60,308 bases of DNA from an uncultured Phascolarctobacterium sp. (lineage in GTDB: Bacteria; Bacillota; Negativicutes; Acidaminococcales; Acidaminococcaceae). The DNA is taken from NCBI GenBank assembly GCA_947629685.1, contig CANREP010000010.1, positions 1 through 60,308 on the forward strand, read 5' to 3'. This document shows positions 25,686-34,363 of the stretch, in pieces. A program made the position numbers and the translations under genes. Each line of letters begins with the position of its first letter. Position 1 is the stretch's first letter. Below the pieces are notes generated by a model that was not told where the DNA came from, searched no databases, and saw nothing but the letters and a program-made list of their open reading frames with translations.

Positions 25686-26198
25686 ATGAAGCTTTTAACC
25701 GTATTTGCCGCGGCGTTTTTATTGAATTTTGGCGTAATAAACGGCATAAATGCTGCTACGCCACAGGAGAAAGGAAGTCGGATGATGGCAACAGAAGAAT
25801 TTACCACGGTTTTTGCGCGTGGAGAAAAGAATGAAGCATACGCTGAATATTTCGTCGGACAAAGCTACCTGAATATGCTGTCGCTGGAACAGGTAATTAT
25901 CGGCAATGTGACTTTTGCGCCTGGCTGCCGCAACAACTGGCATATTCATCAAGCTGCTGAAGGCGGAGGACAGATACTTTTGGTAACCGGCGGACGCGGC
26001 TATTATCAGGAATGGGGTAAAGAGCCTCGAGAGCTGCACCCAGGTGATGTGGTGAATATCCCGGCAGGCGTAAAACATTGGCATGGCGCTGCCCCTGACA
26101 GCTGGTTTGCACATCTGGCAGTAGAAGTTCCTGGTGAAGCAACTTCTAACGAGTGGTGTGAGCCTGTCAGCGACGAGGAATATAGTAAATTAAAATAA
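25686..26198 (+). CDS. Exported cupin-domain protein
   Basis: A 170-residue protein with an N-terminal signal peptide (hydrophobic residues 4-20, likely cleaved after INAA). The single cupin beta-barrel shows motif 1, GCRNNWHIHQAAEGGGQILLV-like, with metal-ligand candidates His and a downstream Glu/Gln position, and motif 2, HPGDVVNIPAGVKHWHGA, with further His. It is likely a metal-binding small-molecule enzyme or binding protein. It follows the CMD gene by 17 bases and precedes a terminator. Related cupin/CMD proteins are usually cytoplasmic, so export of the whole set is notable. Confidence 0.8.
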   Translation: MKLLTVFAAAFLLNFGVINGINAATPQEKGSRMMATEEFTTVFARGEKNEAYAEYFVGQSYLNMLSLEQVIIGNVTFAPGCRNNWHIHQAAEGGGQILLVTGGRGYYQEWGKEPRELHPGDVVNIPAGVKHWHGAAPDSWFAHLAVEVPGEATSNEWCEPVSDEEYSKLK

Positions 26199-26241
26199 TG
26201 ACGTTTATTTACCAGGGCTGAGGACAGAGTAGCTAAAGAGA

Positions 26242-26284
26242 AAAGGACTATGAAGGATGTGGGTACATCTCATAGTCCTTTTTG
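26242..26284 (+). terminator. Terminator after the cupin gene
   Basis: AAAGGACTATGA and TCATAGTCCTTT form a 12-bp stem followed by T residues; it also has A residues upstream and can serve the convergent DUF1232 gene. Confidence 0.85.
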
Positions 26285-26289
26285 TTATG

Positions 26290-26706
26290 CTAATCAAGAT
26301 TTTTGACGGCGTCTTCACTGAAAATTTTTGCCAGACGCGCTTTAGCCTGCGCCTTTACTGCATCGTCCACGTATTGGCGCACCATATAAAGAGCGAACAC
26401 AATGGCGGCAGCGTCGTCGTTGTAACCTAAGATAGGCGTCAGGTCGGGAATAAAATCAAGCGGAGCGATAAGATAGCCGAGCGCTCCCATAATAACGGCC
26501 TTATTTTTAGCGGGAACTTCCGGCTTTTGCAGCACATACCAGAGCTGCAATGCGTTGTAGAGCACAGTAAGCCCTATATCACGTCCGTAATGCTGCAGCT
26601 TGAGCCAGAGATTATCTTTGCTGAATTTATCCTGGTATTTTAGTAAGGCTTTTTCATCTATTTTATTCTGGTCAAAATCTTTTTTGGAAGCAGTATCATT
26701 AGTCAT
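26290..26706 (-). CDS. DUF1232 (YkvA-type) membrane protein
   Basis: A 138-residue protein with the DUF1232 core: ALGYLIAPLDFIPDLTPILGYNDDAAAI (about residues 74-101), a short membrane-associated helix followed by the PLDFIPD loop. The N-terminal half is charged and probably cytosolic. The function of the family is unknown. A TATAAT-like box lies shortly upstream on the minus strand and GGCAGGTGAT precedes the ATG. Confidence 0.8.
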   Translation of the reverse strand: MTNDTASKKDFDQNKIDEKALLKYQDKFSKDNLWLKLQHYGRDIGLTVLYNALQLWYVLQKPEVPAKNKAVIMGALGYLIAPLDFIPDLTPILGYNDDAAAIVFALYMVRQYVDDAVKAQAKARLAKIFSEDAVKNLD

Positions 26707-26771
26707 GGTATCACCTGCCTTTATATAGTTATTATAAACTGTTTTGCCGTTCTTGTTTGTGATATTTAAGC

Positions 26772-26798
26772 AAAAAGGCAGCTGGAGTGCAGCTGCCT
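26772..26798 (-). terminator. Terminator after the YajQ gene
   Basis: On the minus strand AGGCAGCT and AGCTGCCT form an 8-bp stem followed by TTTTTG. Confidence 0.8.
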
Positions 26799-26819
26799 GT
26801 GAATAGATATATTTGTGCT

Positions 26820-27311
26820 TTAACGCATATTGATAAACTGCAGGTCTACGCCGAAGTCGCCGGCCTTAAGGGTTTGGATAACAGCCTGCAGGTCGTCTTT
26901 TTTGGCGCCGGATACGCGTACCTGGTCGTCCTGCATCTGAGCGGTTACCTTGAGCTTGGTAGCCTTGATGGCTGCTACGATGGCTTTCGCCTTGTCTTTA
27001 GGGATGCCCTGCTGGATTTCCAGCTGCTGACGAACAGTGTTTTTAGCGGCAGGCTCAACTTTGCCTGGTACCAGGCAGCGCAGAGAAATGCCGCGTTTAG
27101 CCATTTTTACGCGCAGCATATCTATAATTGTTTCCAGTTTATATTCGTCTTCAGCAGCAATTTTTACACCTTTTTCTTCCAGCTCGATGGATGCGTTGCT
27201 GCCGCGGAAATCATAACGCTGTTCGATTTCTTTCTTTACTTGGTTGACGGCGTTGTCCATTTCCTGCATATTAACCTGGGAAACAACGTCAAAGGAACTG
27301 TCTTTAGCCAT
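26820..27311 (-). CDS. yajQ: YajQ-family nucleotide-binding protein
   Basis: A 163-residue protein of the YajQ (UPF0234) family, two ferredoxin-like RRM-type domains. Conserved stretches are SSFDVVSQVNMQEMDNAVNQ at the N-terminus, the RYDFRGS loop (about 39) and the C-terminal VRVSGAKKDDLQAVIQTLK. Some members bind cyclic di-GMP and affect gene expression; others are described as tRNA/RNA binders. GGAGGTA precedes the ATG. It appears monocistronic with its own terminator. Confidence 0.9.
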   Translation of the reverse strand: MAKDSSFDVVSQVNMQEMDNAVNQVKKEIEQRYDFRGSNASIELEEKGVKIAAEDEYKLETIIDMLRVKMAKRGISLRCLVPGKVEPAAKNTVRQQLEIQQGIPKDKAKAIVAAIKATKLKVTAQMQDDQVRVSGAKKDDLQAVIQTLKAGDFGVDLQFINMR

Positions 27312-27356
27312 GAGTAATACCTCCGAATTTTATTATACGCTTATTTTATCATATCT

Positions 27357-27770
27357 TCAGTCGTTTGTGGAAGTGTGTTCCGGCGCAGGCTGCTGTTTTT
27401 GCCCGGTCATGTAATTATGTTCCTCGACCAGCTCCCTGATAAGCCGCAGTCCGCTCCAACCCATATTATGGGCGGTGAGCATGGCTTTAAGTTTGACCTG
27501 TTTTAAAGGGCTTTTGCGGACAGCGTTCAGCAGCTTATCCAGATTGGGGCGGTCAAAGCCGCATAAAAAGAGCATTTCTTCCGTACCTTTACTGCCGCTG
27601 TATACTTCGTCGGCAGGCGCTACCGTCTTGATGCCGGCAAGGTAGCCTACCGGCTGCAGCAGTTCCTGGCGGGTCACGGGGCGGCATTGGGCTTTCAGCA
27701 GCATACAGATCAGCTTGAGTGATTGCAGGCGCTCAGGCGTGAAGTTATAAGCAAGGATTATTTTATTCAT
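27357..27770 (-). CDS. DUF3783-family protein
   Basis: A 137-residue cytoplasmic protein that I assign to DUF3783 on the pattern FLCGFDRPNLDKLLNAVRKSPLKQVKLKAMLTAHN. It starts with a short beta strand (KIILAYNFTPERLQSLK) as in that family. Function unknown. The ATG at 27770 is chosen because GGAGG lies just upstream; the reading four codons longer lacks a ribosome site. It lies between phoU and yajQ, with a terminator separating it from phoU. Confidence 0.7.
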   Translation of the reverse strand: MNKIILAYNFTPERLQSLKLICMLLKAQCRPVTRQELLQPVGYLAGIKTVAPADEVYSGSKGTEEMLFLCGFDRPNLDKLLNAVRKSPLKQVKLKAMLTAHNMGWSGLRLIRELVEEHNYMTGQKQQPAPEHTSTND

Positions 27771-27815
27771 ATGTACCTCCATGATTATGGTAGTACTATT
27801 ATATCATCCGGGCAT

Positions 27816-27842
27816 AAAAAAATAACCTCCTGAGAGGTTATT
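27816..27842 (-). terminator. Terminator of the pst-phoU operon
   Basis: AATAACCTC (27821-27829) and GAGGTTATT (27834-27842) form the stem, with a T-run on the minus strand. Confidence 0.85.
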
Positions 27843-27847
27843 TTAGT

Positions 27848-28495
27848 TTAATTCTGCAGTTCGTTTTTAACGATGTAGATGACCCATTCGGCGATGTTGG
27901 TAGCATGATCGGCAATACGTTCAACGTATTTGGCAATCATGAGGTAATTTACATATTGTGGGACAAAATATGGCTTGTCCTGCATCAATGCGGTCAGATT
28001 GCCGCGCAGACTGTGGAAGTAGCTGTCTACCCTGCCGTCGGTGTCGATGACTTTCTGCGCCAGTTCCGCGTCGTTGCCGTGGATAGCGGTGATACTGTCG
28101 CTGACCATGGAGCGCATCAGCTTCATCATTGCCAGGAAGTCTTCCGGCATCGGCGCAGGCTTCAGCTCGGTAAGATTAAGAGTGTATTGAGAAATATCGC
28201 TGCAATGGTCGGCAATACGTTCTAAATCGCCAACAAGTTTCAGGATGGAAGCGATTTCACGCAGGTCGCTGGCTACAGGTGCCTGCAGCAGCAGCAGTTT
28301 GAAACAGTGTTTTTCGATAGCTAATTCTTTGTTATCAAAATAATCGTCGTTGGACATAATCTGTTGTGCCAGGGAAGCATCTTTGCCTTCCAGATTTTTT
28401 ATTACTTTATCCAAGGTTGTCAGGACATCGACGCCCATAGTATGTACGCTTTCAACTAAGCTGTTTAATTCGTTTACATAAAATACTCTGTTCAT
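27848..28495 (-). CDS. phoU: Phosphate signalling protein PhoU
   Basis: A 215-residue all-helical protein with two tandem PhoU repeats (about 15-100 and 118-205). Each has a metal-cluster motif: ASILKLVGDLERIADHCSDIS and NYLMIAKYVERIADHATNIAEW. PhoU links PstB activity to the PhoR sensor and limits phosphate uptake. It is last in the pstSCAB-phoU operon, 22 bases after pstB. No phoBR genes are in the window. Confidence 0.95.
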   Translation of the reverse strand: MNRVFYVNELNSLVESVHTMGVDVLTTLDKVIKNLEGKDASLAQQIMSNDDYFDNKELAIEKHCFKLLLLQAPVASDLREIASILKLVGDLERIADHCSDISQYTLNLTELKPAPMPEDFLAMMKLMRSMVSDSITAIHGNDAELAQKVIDTDGRVDSYFHSLRGNLTALMQDKPYFVPQYVNYLMIAKYVERIADHATNIAEWVIYIVKNELQN

Positions 28496-28517
28496 TTTTT
28501 CACCCGTTTAACAATTA

Positions 28518-29270
28518 TCAGCCGAAACGGCCGGTAATATACTCTTCTGTCTTAGGATTGTGCGGATTAGCAAATAATTCGCTGGTTTTGTCAAATTCAA
28601 TTAAATCGCCGAGCAGGAAAAAGCCTGTTTTGTCAGAGATGCGGGCTGCCTGCTGCATATTATGGGTCACGATAACGATGGTGTAGTCTTTTTTCAGTTC
28701 CAGGGCCAGGTCTTCAATTTTTAAAGTAGAGATGGGGTCAAGGGCGGAGGTAGGTTCGTCCATCAGCAGGACTTCCGGCTGTACTGCCAGCGCGCGGGCG
28801 ATGCAGAGACGCTGCTGCTGGCCGCCGGAAAAACCGAGAGCGCTTTTATTCAGGCGGTCTTTGGTTTCTTCCCAGATAGCCGCTTTGCGCAGAGATTCTT
28901 CTACTATTTCATCAAGCTTGGCTTTATTATGAATACCGTGGGTGCGCGGGCCGAAAGCGATATTGTCGTAAACGCTCATCGGAAAAGGATTAGGTTTTTG
29001 GAAAACCATGCCTACGCGTTTGCGCAGCAGGTTGACATCTTCAGTCTGGAAGATGTTTTCGCCGTTTAAAAGTACGTTGCCGGTAATGCGGCAGCCTTCT
29101 ACCAGGTCGTTCATGCGGTTCAGCGATTTGAGCAGGGTGGATTTGCCGCAGCCGGACGGGCCGATGAAAGCGGTGATTTCCTTTTCTTTGATATGCATAT
29201 TGATATTTTTTAAAGCATGAAAATCACTGTAATACAAATTGAGGTTTTCAATAGTAATTTTGTCTTGCAT
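28518..29270 (-). CDS. pstB: Phosphate ABC transporter ATP-binding protein
   Basis: A 250-residue ABC ATPase that drives high-affinity phosphate import. Walker [10 protein letters not shown] is at about residue 36, the signature FSGGQQQRL at about 149, and Walker [13 protein letters not shown] at about 167; the switch His is in VTHNM. It begins four bases after pstA ends. Confidence 0.97.
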   Translation of the reverse strand: MQDKITIENLNLYYSDFHALKNINMHIKEKEITAFIGPSGCGKSTLLKSLNRMNDLVEGCRITGNVLLNGENIFQTEDVNLLRKRVGMVFQKPNPFPMSVYDNIAFGPRTHGIHNKAKLDEIVEESLRKAAIWEETKDRLNKSALGFSGGQQQRLCIARALAVQPEVLLMDEPTSALDPISTLKIEDLALELKKDYTIVIVTHNMQQAARISDKTGFFLLGDLIEFDKTSELFANPHNPKTEEYITGRFG

Positions 29271-29274
29271 ATTG

Positions 29275-30141
29275 TTAATTTCCCTTCATAAGTCTGCGTG
29301 CCAGATAGCCGGAAGCAGCGTTAATACAGATGACGATAACCACGAGGATGACTGCGGTTGCATAAGCCTGCTGCATAAAAAGTCCCTCGCTGGCCAGTAC
29401 ATACATATGCACGGCCAGAGTACGGCCGGAAGAAAACACATTGGCCGGCAGTGCAGCAACGGTACCAGAAGTATAAATCAGAGCGGCCGTTTCGCCGACA
29501 ATACGCCCGATACTTAAAATAATACCGGCTAAAATACCGGGAATGGCAGAGGGCAGTACGATAGCAAAAACTGTACGCAGCTTGCCTGCGCCCAGGCCGT
29601 AACTGCCTTCGCGGTAGCTGTCAGGAATAGCTTTCAGAGCTTCTTCCGTAGTACGCATAATCAGCGGCAGAACCATGATAGCTACCGTGCAGGAACCTGC
29701 CAGCAGCGAATAGCCCATTTTGAGGTAGGTGACAAAGAATAGCATACCGAAAAGACCATACACGATGGAGGGGATGCCGGACAACGTGTCGGCAGTAACG
29801 CGCACTACGTTGACAATCTTATTACCGCGTTTGGCGTATTCAACCAGGTAGATTGCGGCGAAAATTCCCAGAGGCGTAGCCATGGCGAGCGCCATAATGA
29901 CCATGATGACTGTATCTACCAGGGCGGGGAACAGAGAAACATTCGTGGTATTATATTCCAGCGCAAATAAAGCGGGCGTGATGTGGGGCAGGCCCTGCCA
30001 GAGAATGTAGAGCAGCAGGAAGGCCAGCGTCAGAAAGGTTGCGATAGCAGAGCCCCAGACGCAGAACAGCAGCAGGATAGCTGAGGGCTCCGTACCGTAG
30101 CTGTAGAGGGTTTTGCGCAGACGGGCGGAAAAATTATTCAT
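29275..30141 (-). CDS. pstA: Phosphate ABC transporter permease PstA
   Basis: A 288-residue inner-membrane permease with about six helices. The ABC-permease EAA-type loop reads [33 protein letters not shown]-like between helices 4 and 5 (about residues 170-205). It overlaps pstC by four bases (ATGA). It forms the channel with PstC. Confidence 0.95.
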   Translation of the reverse strand: MNNFSARLRKTLYSYGTEPSAILLLFCVWGSAIATFLTLAFLLLYILWQGLPHITPALFALEYNTTNVSLFPALVDTVIMVIMALAMATPLGIFAAIYLVEYAKRGNKIVNVVRVTADTLSGIPSIVYGLFGMLFFVTYLKMGYSLLAGSCTVAIMVLPLIMRTTEEALKAIPDSYREGSYGLGAGKLRTVFAIVLPSAIPGILAGIILSIGRIVGETAALIYTSGTVAALPANVFSSGRTLAVHMYVLASEGLFMQQAYATAVILVVIVICINAASGYLARRLMKGN

Positions 30142-30992
30142 TGCTGCACCACCCTTCCTTTAAGATAGGAGAATGTTAAATTGATAATAAGGATGAAGAT
30201 AAAGAGTACTACAGCCGTGGCGATAAGCGCGTCGCGGTGCAGGTCGGCTGCATAACCCATTTCGATGACGATATTGGTGGTCATGGTGCGGACGCCCTCC
30301 AGAAGTCCTTGGGGCATCCGTGCCTGGTTGCCGGCAACCATGATGACGGCCATGGTTTCGCCAATAGCACGGCCGATACCGAGGATGATGCCGGCCATGA
30401 TACCTGATTTGGCGGCAGGTACTATAGTGAAGAAGACGCTGCGGACATGACCGGCGCCAAGCGCCAGCGCGCCTTCGTAGTAACTGTTGGGTACAGCGCG
30501 CAACGCAGCTTCGGCTACGCTGATGATAGTGGGCAGGATCATCATGCCCAAAAGCAGGGAAGCGGTAAGCATACTGCTTCCCGTACCGCCCAGATTATCG
30601 CGGATGAAAGGCACCATGATGACCAGACCGAAGAAGCCGTAAATTACGGAAGGAATACCGGCCAGCAGTTCAACGGCCGGCTTGAGAAACCTGTAGAACA
30701 GGGGCGGGCAGAAACGGGCCATGAAGATGGCCGTAAAAAGCCCGATAGGTACGCCGGTTATGATAGCGCCGATAGTAACATAAATACTGCCTAAAATCAT
30801 GGGCAGGATGCCATAAATATCATTATTGGGCCGCCATTTTTCACCCAGCAGGAAATCTGTGACGCCTATCTTGCCGATGGTAGGCAGGCCGTTAGCGAAC
30901 AGGAAGACGCAGATCATGGCTACCAGGGCGACAGAAGCGCAGGCTGCTGCCAGGAAGACCCAATGCATTATTTTTTCTTTACCTTTATTCAT
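30138..30992 (-). CDS. pstC: Phosphate ABC transporter permease PstC
   Basis: A 284-residue inner-membrane permease with about six helices and the EAA-type loop EAALRAVPNSYYEGALALGAGHVR (about residues 162-185). The IPSVIYGFFGLV segment near residue 115 is typical. GTGAGG precedes the ATG. A 110-base spacer containing a hairpin separates it from pstS. Confidence 0.95.
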   Translation of the reverse strand: MNKGKEKIMHWVFLAAACASVALVAMICVFLFANGLPTIGKIGVTDFLLGEKWRPNNDIYGILPMILGSIYVTIGAIITGVPIGLFTAIFMARFCPPLFYRFLKPAVELLAGIPSVIYGFFGLVIMVPFIRDNLGGTGSSMLTASLLLGMMILPTIISVAEAALRAVPNSYYEGALALGAGHVRSVFFTIVPAAKSGIMAGIILGIGRAIGETMAVIMVAGNQARMPQGLLEGVRTMTTNIVIEMGYAADLHRDALIATAVVLFIFILIINLTFSYLKGRVVQQ

Positions 30993-31046
30993 AAAACCTC
31001 ACCAATGTACTGCAATGCAGAATATCAAATAAGGCTGCGTATAATT

Positions 31047-31072
31047 AAAGGCTACCTTTACAGGTAACCTTT
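31047..31072 (-). promoter_or_regulatory. Hairpin between pstS and pstC
   Basis: On the minus strand AAAGGTTACCT, loop GTAA and AGGTAGCCTTT form an 11-bp stem (one G-U) followed by TAATTAT. It may act as a partial terminator or a 3' stabiliser so that more PstS than membrane subunits is made. Confidence 0.6.
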
Positions 31073-31102
31073 AAAAGCAGCTATTCTGTTGAAATTAGGG
31101 GC

Positions 31103-31978
31103 TTAGAGTTTGCTCCATTCGGTGATTTTGCCCGTAAAGATATCGGCTACCTGGGTCTTGGTCAGGTTGTTGACTTTGCTGTCTTTATTGACGATAACTG
31201 CAATGCCGTCGGTAGCGATAACGGTGTTCTTAACGCCGGCGTCAAGCTCGCTCTTTTTCAGATCGCGGGAAGCCATACCGATGTCGCAGATGCCGCTGAT
31301 AGCAGATTTAACGCCGGTAGTAGAGTCGCTTTGCTGTACTTCGATATTTACGTCAGGGTTTACTTTCTTGTAGGCTTCTTTGAGTTTTTCCATTACGGGA
31401 GTTACGGAAGAAGAGCCGGCTACGACGATTTTGCCGCTTTGTTTGCTGCCCTGGTATGCAGCAGCTTTTTCGTCGCCGATATAACCGTTAGCGGAAACAA
31501 CCTGCTGGCCTTCTTTGGACATGATGAAAGCGATAAAGTCTTTGGCGGCCGGTTTCACTTCGCCTTTGGTAACGATGTTAAAGGGCCGAGCGATTTTATA
31601 AGAAGCATTCTTAATGTTAGCTGCGCTGGCTTCTGCGCCGTCAATTTTCAGCGCCTTAACGCTGTCGTTTAAAGAGCCTAAGGAAATGTAGCCGATAGCG
31701 TCTTTATTGCCTGCTACAGTAGTCATCATAACAGCGGTGCTGTTGGTGATGGACGCGTTTTCGGTGGTGGTATCGACTTTCTTGCCATCCTGGCCTTTCT
31801 TTTCGATACCGAACAGTTCGATGAAGGCGCCGCGGGTACCGCTGCCGTCTTCACGGGAAACAACTACGATTTTACCGCCTGCTGCAGGAGCGGCATCCTT
31901 TTTATCATTGCCGCAGCCCCATGCTCCGAATGCGCACATTGCCGCCAGACCTAAAGCTATAATTTTACCAGATTTCAT
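31103..31978 (-). CDS. pstS: Phosphate-binding lipoprotein PstS
   Basis: A 291-residue solute-binding protein with a lipoprotein signal (hydrophobic 6-19, lipobox ending GAWGC, Cys at about 22). Phosphate-contact motifs are SREDGSGTR (about 41-49) and VAGSSSVTP (about 186-194). The two lobes appear swapped relative to the E. coli order: the SREDGSGTRGAF lobe is first and the GSSSVTP lobe second, an arrangement that resembles a circularly permuted or half-fused form. The anchor suits a diderm with little free periplasmic protein. A Pho box lies directly upstream. Confidence 0.9.
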   Translation of the reverse strand: MKSGKIIALGLAAMCAFGAWGCGNDKKDAAPAAGGKIVVVSREDGSGTRGAFIELFGIEKKGQDGKKVDTTTENASITNSTAVMMTTVAGNKDAIGYISLGSLNDSVKALKIDGAEASAANIKNASYKIARPFNIVTKGEVKPAAKDFIAFIMSKEGQQVVSANGYIGDEKAAAYQGSKQSGKIVVAGSSSVTPVMEKLKEAYKKVNPDVNIEVQQSDSTTGVKSAISGICDIGMASRDLKKSELDAGVKNTVIATDGIAVIVNKDSKVNNLTKTQVADIFTGKITEWSKL

Positions 31979-32025
31979 TATTTTACAGACCTCCTTGAAG
32001 TTATCTCTTGCTTGAGTACAAACTT

Positions 32026-32079
32026 AGTATAGCCTGTCAATGTTAAGAAAATATTAGCTGAATGTTAAATCCAGTTAAA
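32026..32079 (-). promoter_or_regulatory. Pho-box promoter of the pst operon
   Basis: Read on the minus strand, four hexamers at 11-base spacing lie upstream of pstS: TTTAAC (32079-32074), TTAACA (32068-32063), CTAATA (32057-32052) and TTAACA (32046-32041). This matches the TTAACA-N5 direct-repeat box of Gram-positive PhoP. A -10 TATACT follows at 32031-32026 with no recognisable -35, as expected for an activator-dependent promoter. Phosphate starvation induction is inferred. Confidence 0.8.
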
Positions 32080-32091
32080 ATAATCTGTTTT

Positions 32092-32127
32092 TAAAATAAA
32101 AAGACGTCTGCTGTAAAGCAGACGTCT
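32092..32127 (-). terminator. Terminator after putP
   Basis: AGACGTCTGCT and AGCAGACGTCT form an 11-bp stem (32102-32127) followed on the minus strand by a T-rich tail. Confidence 0.9.
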
Positions 32128-32147
32128 GATAAAGTTTATAAAGAGTA

Positions 32148-33647
32148 TTATTCGCAATCTTCCAGATTGGCAAGATGCTTTTTGGCAACGTCAAAATCTT
32201 TGACGATTTCTGCGGGCGGTTCTTTGTCAGTAATGCTGAACAGGTAGATTGCCAGACAGGAAACAATGAAGCCGGGCAGAATCTCATAGATGCCGGTATA
32301 GGAAAAAAATTCTTTCCAAATCAGTACCGTGCTGCCGCCGAAGAAGACGCCGGCGATAGCGCCGCGCAGCGTCATACGCCGCCAGAACAGAGAAAACAGT
32401 ACAAGCGGTCCGAAAGAAGCGCCGAAACCGGCCCAGGCATAAGCTACCAGGTCAAGAATAAGATTGTTGGGGTTGGAAGCTATGGCCAGCGAGCAGGCTG
32501 AAACCAGGATAACAGCTACGCGGCTGACTACCAGCAGTTCTTTTGGGTTGGCGTTTTTACGCAGCAGCGCCTGATAAAAGTCGGTAGAAACAGCGGAAGC
32601 TGTAACCAGAAGCTGGCTGGAAGAAGTACTCATAATTGCGCCAAGAATAGCAGAGGTAATGATACCGGCCATAAAGGAAACAAAGAATTTATCATTCATA
32701 ACCATGAAGACGGTTTCTGTATTGACGCCCTGCAGACTGTCGCCAAGTACGACGCGGCCAACAAGACCTACGGTTACGGCAAAGAACAGGGAGAAGATTA
32801 CCCAGACCATGGCGATATTAGTAGCGCGGGGGATTTCTCTGGCAGAGCTGATGCCCATGAAGCGTACAAGGATATGCGGCTGGCCGAAATAGCCGAGACC
32901 CCAGGCCAGCAGGGATAAAATAGCCGTAAAGCTTAGTGTGACGCCTGTAGCGTCGGTGAAGAAGTTGAAATAGTTAGCGTTGAGATTATGCAGCGTTTCA
33001 TAAGCTGTTACAGGGCCGCCGGCGTAGATGATGCCGGTAACAGGCACGATGATGATGGCAAAGAACATCATAATGCCCTGTACAAAGTCGGTGCGGCAGA
33101 CTGCAATATAGCCGCCGGTAAAGGTATAGAAGATAACGATGCCGGCAGTAATCAGCAGCGATTCAAAATAAGGCACGCCGAGAACGGTATTAAACAGGCG
33201 CCCGCCGGCCACAAAGCCTGATGCGGTATAAATAAGGAAGAAAATAAAGATAAAGATAGCAGAAATAATCCGCAGTACCTTGCTCTTATCACGAAAACGG
33301 TTTTCAAAAAAGTCGGGCAGGGTAATGGAATCGTTGGCAATCTTGGTATAGACGCGCAGCCTTTTGGCTACGATGATCCAGTTTAAAAAAGTGCCCAACG
33401 CCAAACCTATAGCAATCCAAAAAGCGCTGACGCCGGCAACATAGGCGTAGCCGGGCAGACCCATCAGCATCCAGCCGCTCATGTCGGAAGCTTCGGCGCT
33501 CATAGCGGATACCCACGGGCCTACCTTACGTCCGCCCAGCACATAACTTTCCAGATCCTGCTCCTTGCGCATATGGTAGACGCCCATGCCGAACATCATT
33601 AAAAAATACAGGCCGAACGCACAGATCAGGCCCCAGTCTTGTTGCAT
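32148..33647 (-). CDS. putP: Sodium:proline symporter
   Basis: A 499-residue sodium:solute symporter family protein with about 12-13 helices. The PutP-type segment SAEASDMSGWMLMGLPGYAYVAG (around residues 50-72) carries the Na+/proline site Ser/Asp residues, and the GYFGQPHILVRFMGI stretch (about 255-270) is typical of proline carriers. ATG 33647 follows GGAGGGG; a longer reading by five codons overlaps that site. Single gene with its own promoter and terminator. Other SSS substrates cannot be fully excluded. Confidence 0.9.
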   Translation of the reverse strand: MQQDWGLICAFGLYFLMMFGMGVYHMRKEQDLESYVLGGRKVGPWVSAMSAEASDMSGWMLMGLPGYAYVAGVSAFWIAIGLALGTFLNWIIVAKRLRVYTKIANDSITLPDFFENRFRDKSKVLRIISAIFIFIFFLIYTASGFVAGGRLFNTVLGVPYFESLLITAGIVIFYTFTGGYIAVCRTDFVQGIMMFFAIIIVPVTGIIYAGGPVTAYETLHNLNANYFNFFTDATGVTLSFTAILSLLAWGLGYFGQPHILVRFMGISSAREIPRATNIAMVWVIFSLFFAVTVGLVGRVVLGDSLQGVNTETVFMVMNDKFFVSFMAGIITSAILGAIMSTSSSQLLVTASAVSTDFYQALLRKNANPKELLVVSRVAVILVSACSLAIASNPNNLILDLVAYAWAGFGASFGPLVLFSLFWRRMTLRGAIAGVFFGGSTVLIWKEFFSYTGIYEILPGFIVSCLAIYLFSITDKEPPAEIVKDFDVAKKHLANLEDCE

Positions 33648-33692
33648 AAGAAACCCCTCCAATAATAGCAGATAATACTATAATAATATTAT

Positions 33693-33722
33693 ATTATACA
33701 CAAAAAGCGCCGGATGTTACAA
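33693..33722 (-). promoter_or_regulatory. Promoter of putP
   Basis: On the minus strand TTGTAA (33722-33717), 18 bases and TATAAT (33698-33693). Confidence 0.6.
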
Positions 33723-33767
33723 GCATTACTGAAATAACCGCGGAAAATATAACAAATTATCCTTTTC

Positions 33768-33796
33768 TTGACTGGTTTTACCAGCTGTTATATAAT
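33768..33796 (+). promoter_or_regulatory. Promoter of the DUF1934-argS operon
   Basis: TTGACT (33768-33773), a 17-base spacer and TATAAT (33791-33796); about 145 bases of leader precede the first start codon, with no T-box seen. Confidence 0.75.
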
Positions 33797-33940
33797 ATTG
33801 AAGAATATAAAAGGTCTTTTTTATTGCTTTATGCATTAAATTGACAAAAATCTTTTGGGAGCTTGCTCCTTTTCGATCATAAGGTACTGAACGAAAAGAG
33901 GGCAGGCTCTAATCGTGTTTGCGGGGAAGTAAATATTCTT

Positions 33941-34363
33941 ATGAAATCTGTAAAAGTGTATATTGCCAGTGTCCTGAAAGACGGGCAGGAAGAACAGCAG
34001 ACAAAGCATGTCTATACCGGCAGCATGGCGGAAAAAAACGGCAAAAAATATGTTTTTTACGATGAGCCTGCTGGAACGGGGCTGGAGGGAACAAAGACTA
34101 CCCTGAAATGGGACGAAGAAAGAGTCGTCATCATCCGCAGCGGCAGTTTGGAACATAGGCAGGAATTCTATCAGGGCTATACTGACAGGAGTTCCTACAG
34201 GACGCCCTATCTTAATATACCGTTAGAGACTTTCACACGCTATCTGTATACGGAAAGCAGTGAAGGGTCCTGGCATATCGATATAGAATATACGCTGTCG
34301 CAGGACAGTATGCCTTATGGCGATATGAAGATTATAATAGACATCAAGGAGGAAGACGCATAG
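33941..34363 (+). CDS. DUF1934 (YwiB-type) beta-barrel protein
   Basis: A 140-residue protein of the DUF1934 family, a calycin-like barrel of unknown function. Its position directly before argS matches B. subtilis ywiB-argS. Typical stretches are HVYTGSMAEKNGKKYVFYDEP, TTLKWDEERVVIIRSG and YTLSQDSMPYGDMKIIIDIKE. ATG 33941 follows GGGGAAG at 11 bases; upstream in-frame starts lie in poorly supported sequence. Its stop shares a base with the argS GTG start. Confidence 0.8.
   Translation: MKSVKVYIASVLKDGQEEQQTKHVYTGSMAEKNGKKYVFYDEPAGTGLEGTKTTLKWDEERVVIIRSGSLEHRQEFYQGYTDRSSYRTPYLNIPLETFTRYLYTESSEGSWHIDIEYTLSQDSMPYGDMKIIIDIKEEDA

Noticed and set aside
33797-33940. T-box leader before the DUF1934-argS operon
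   Set aside because: The leader has no T-box core and no terminator before the first gene.
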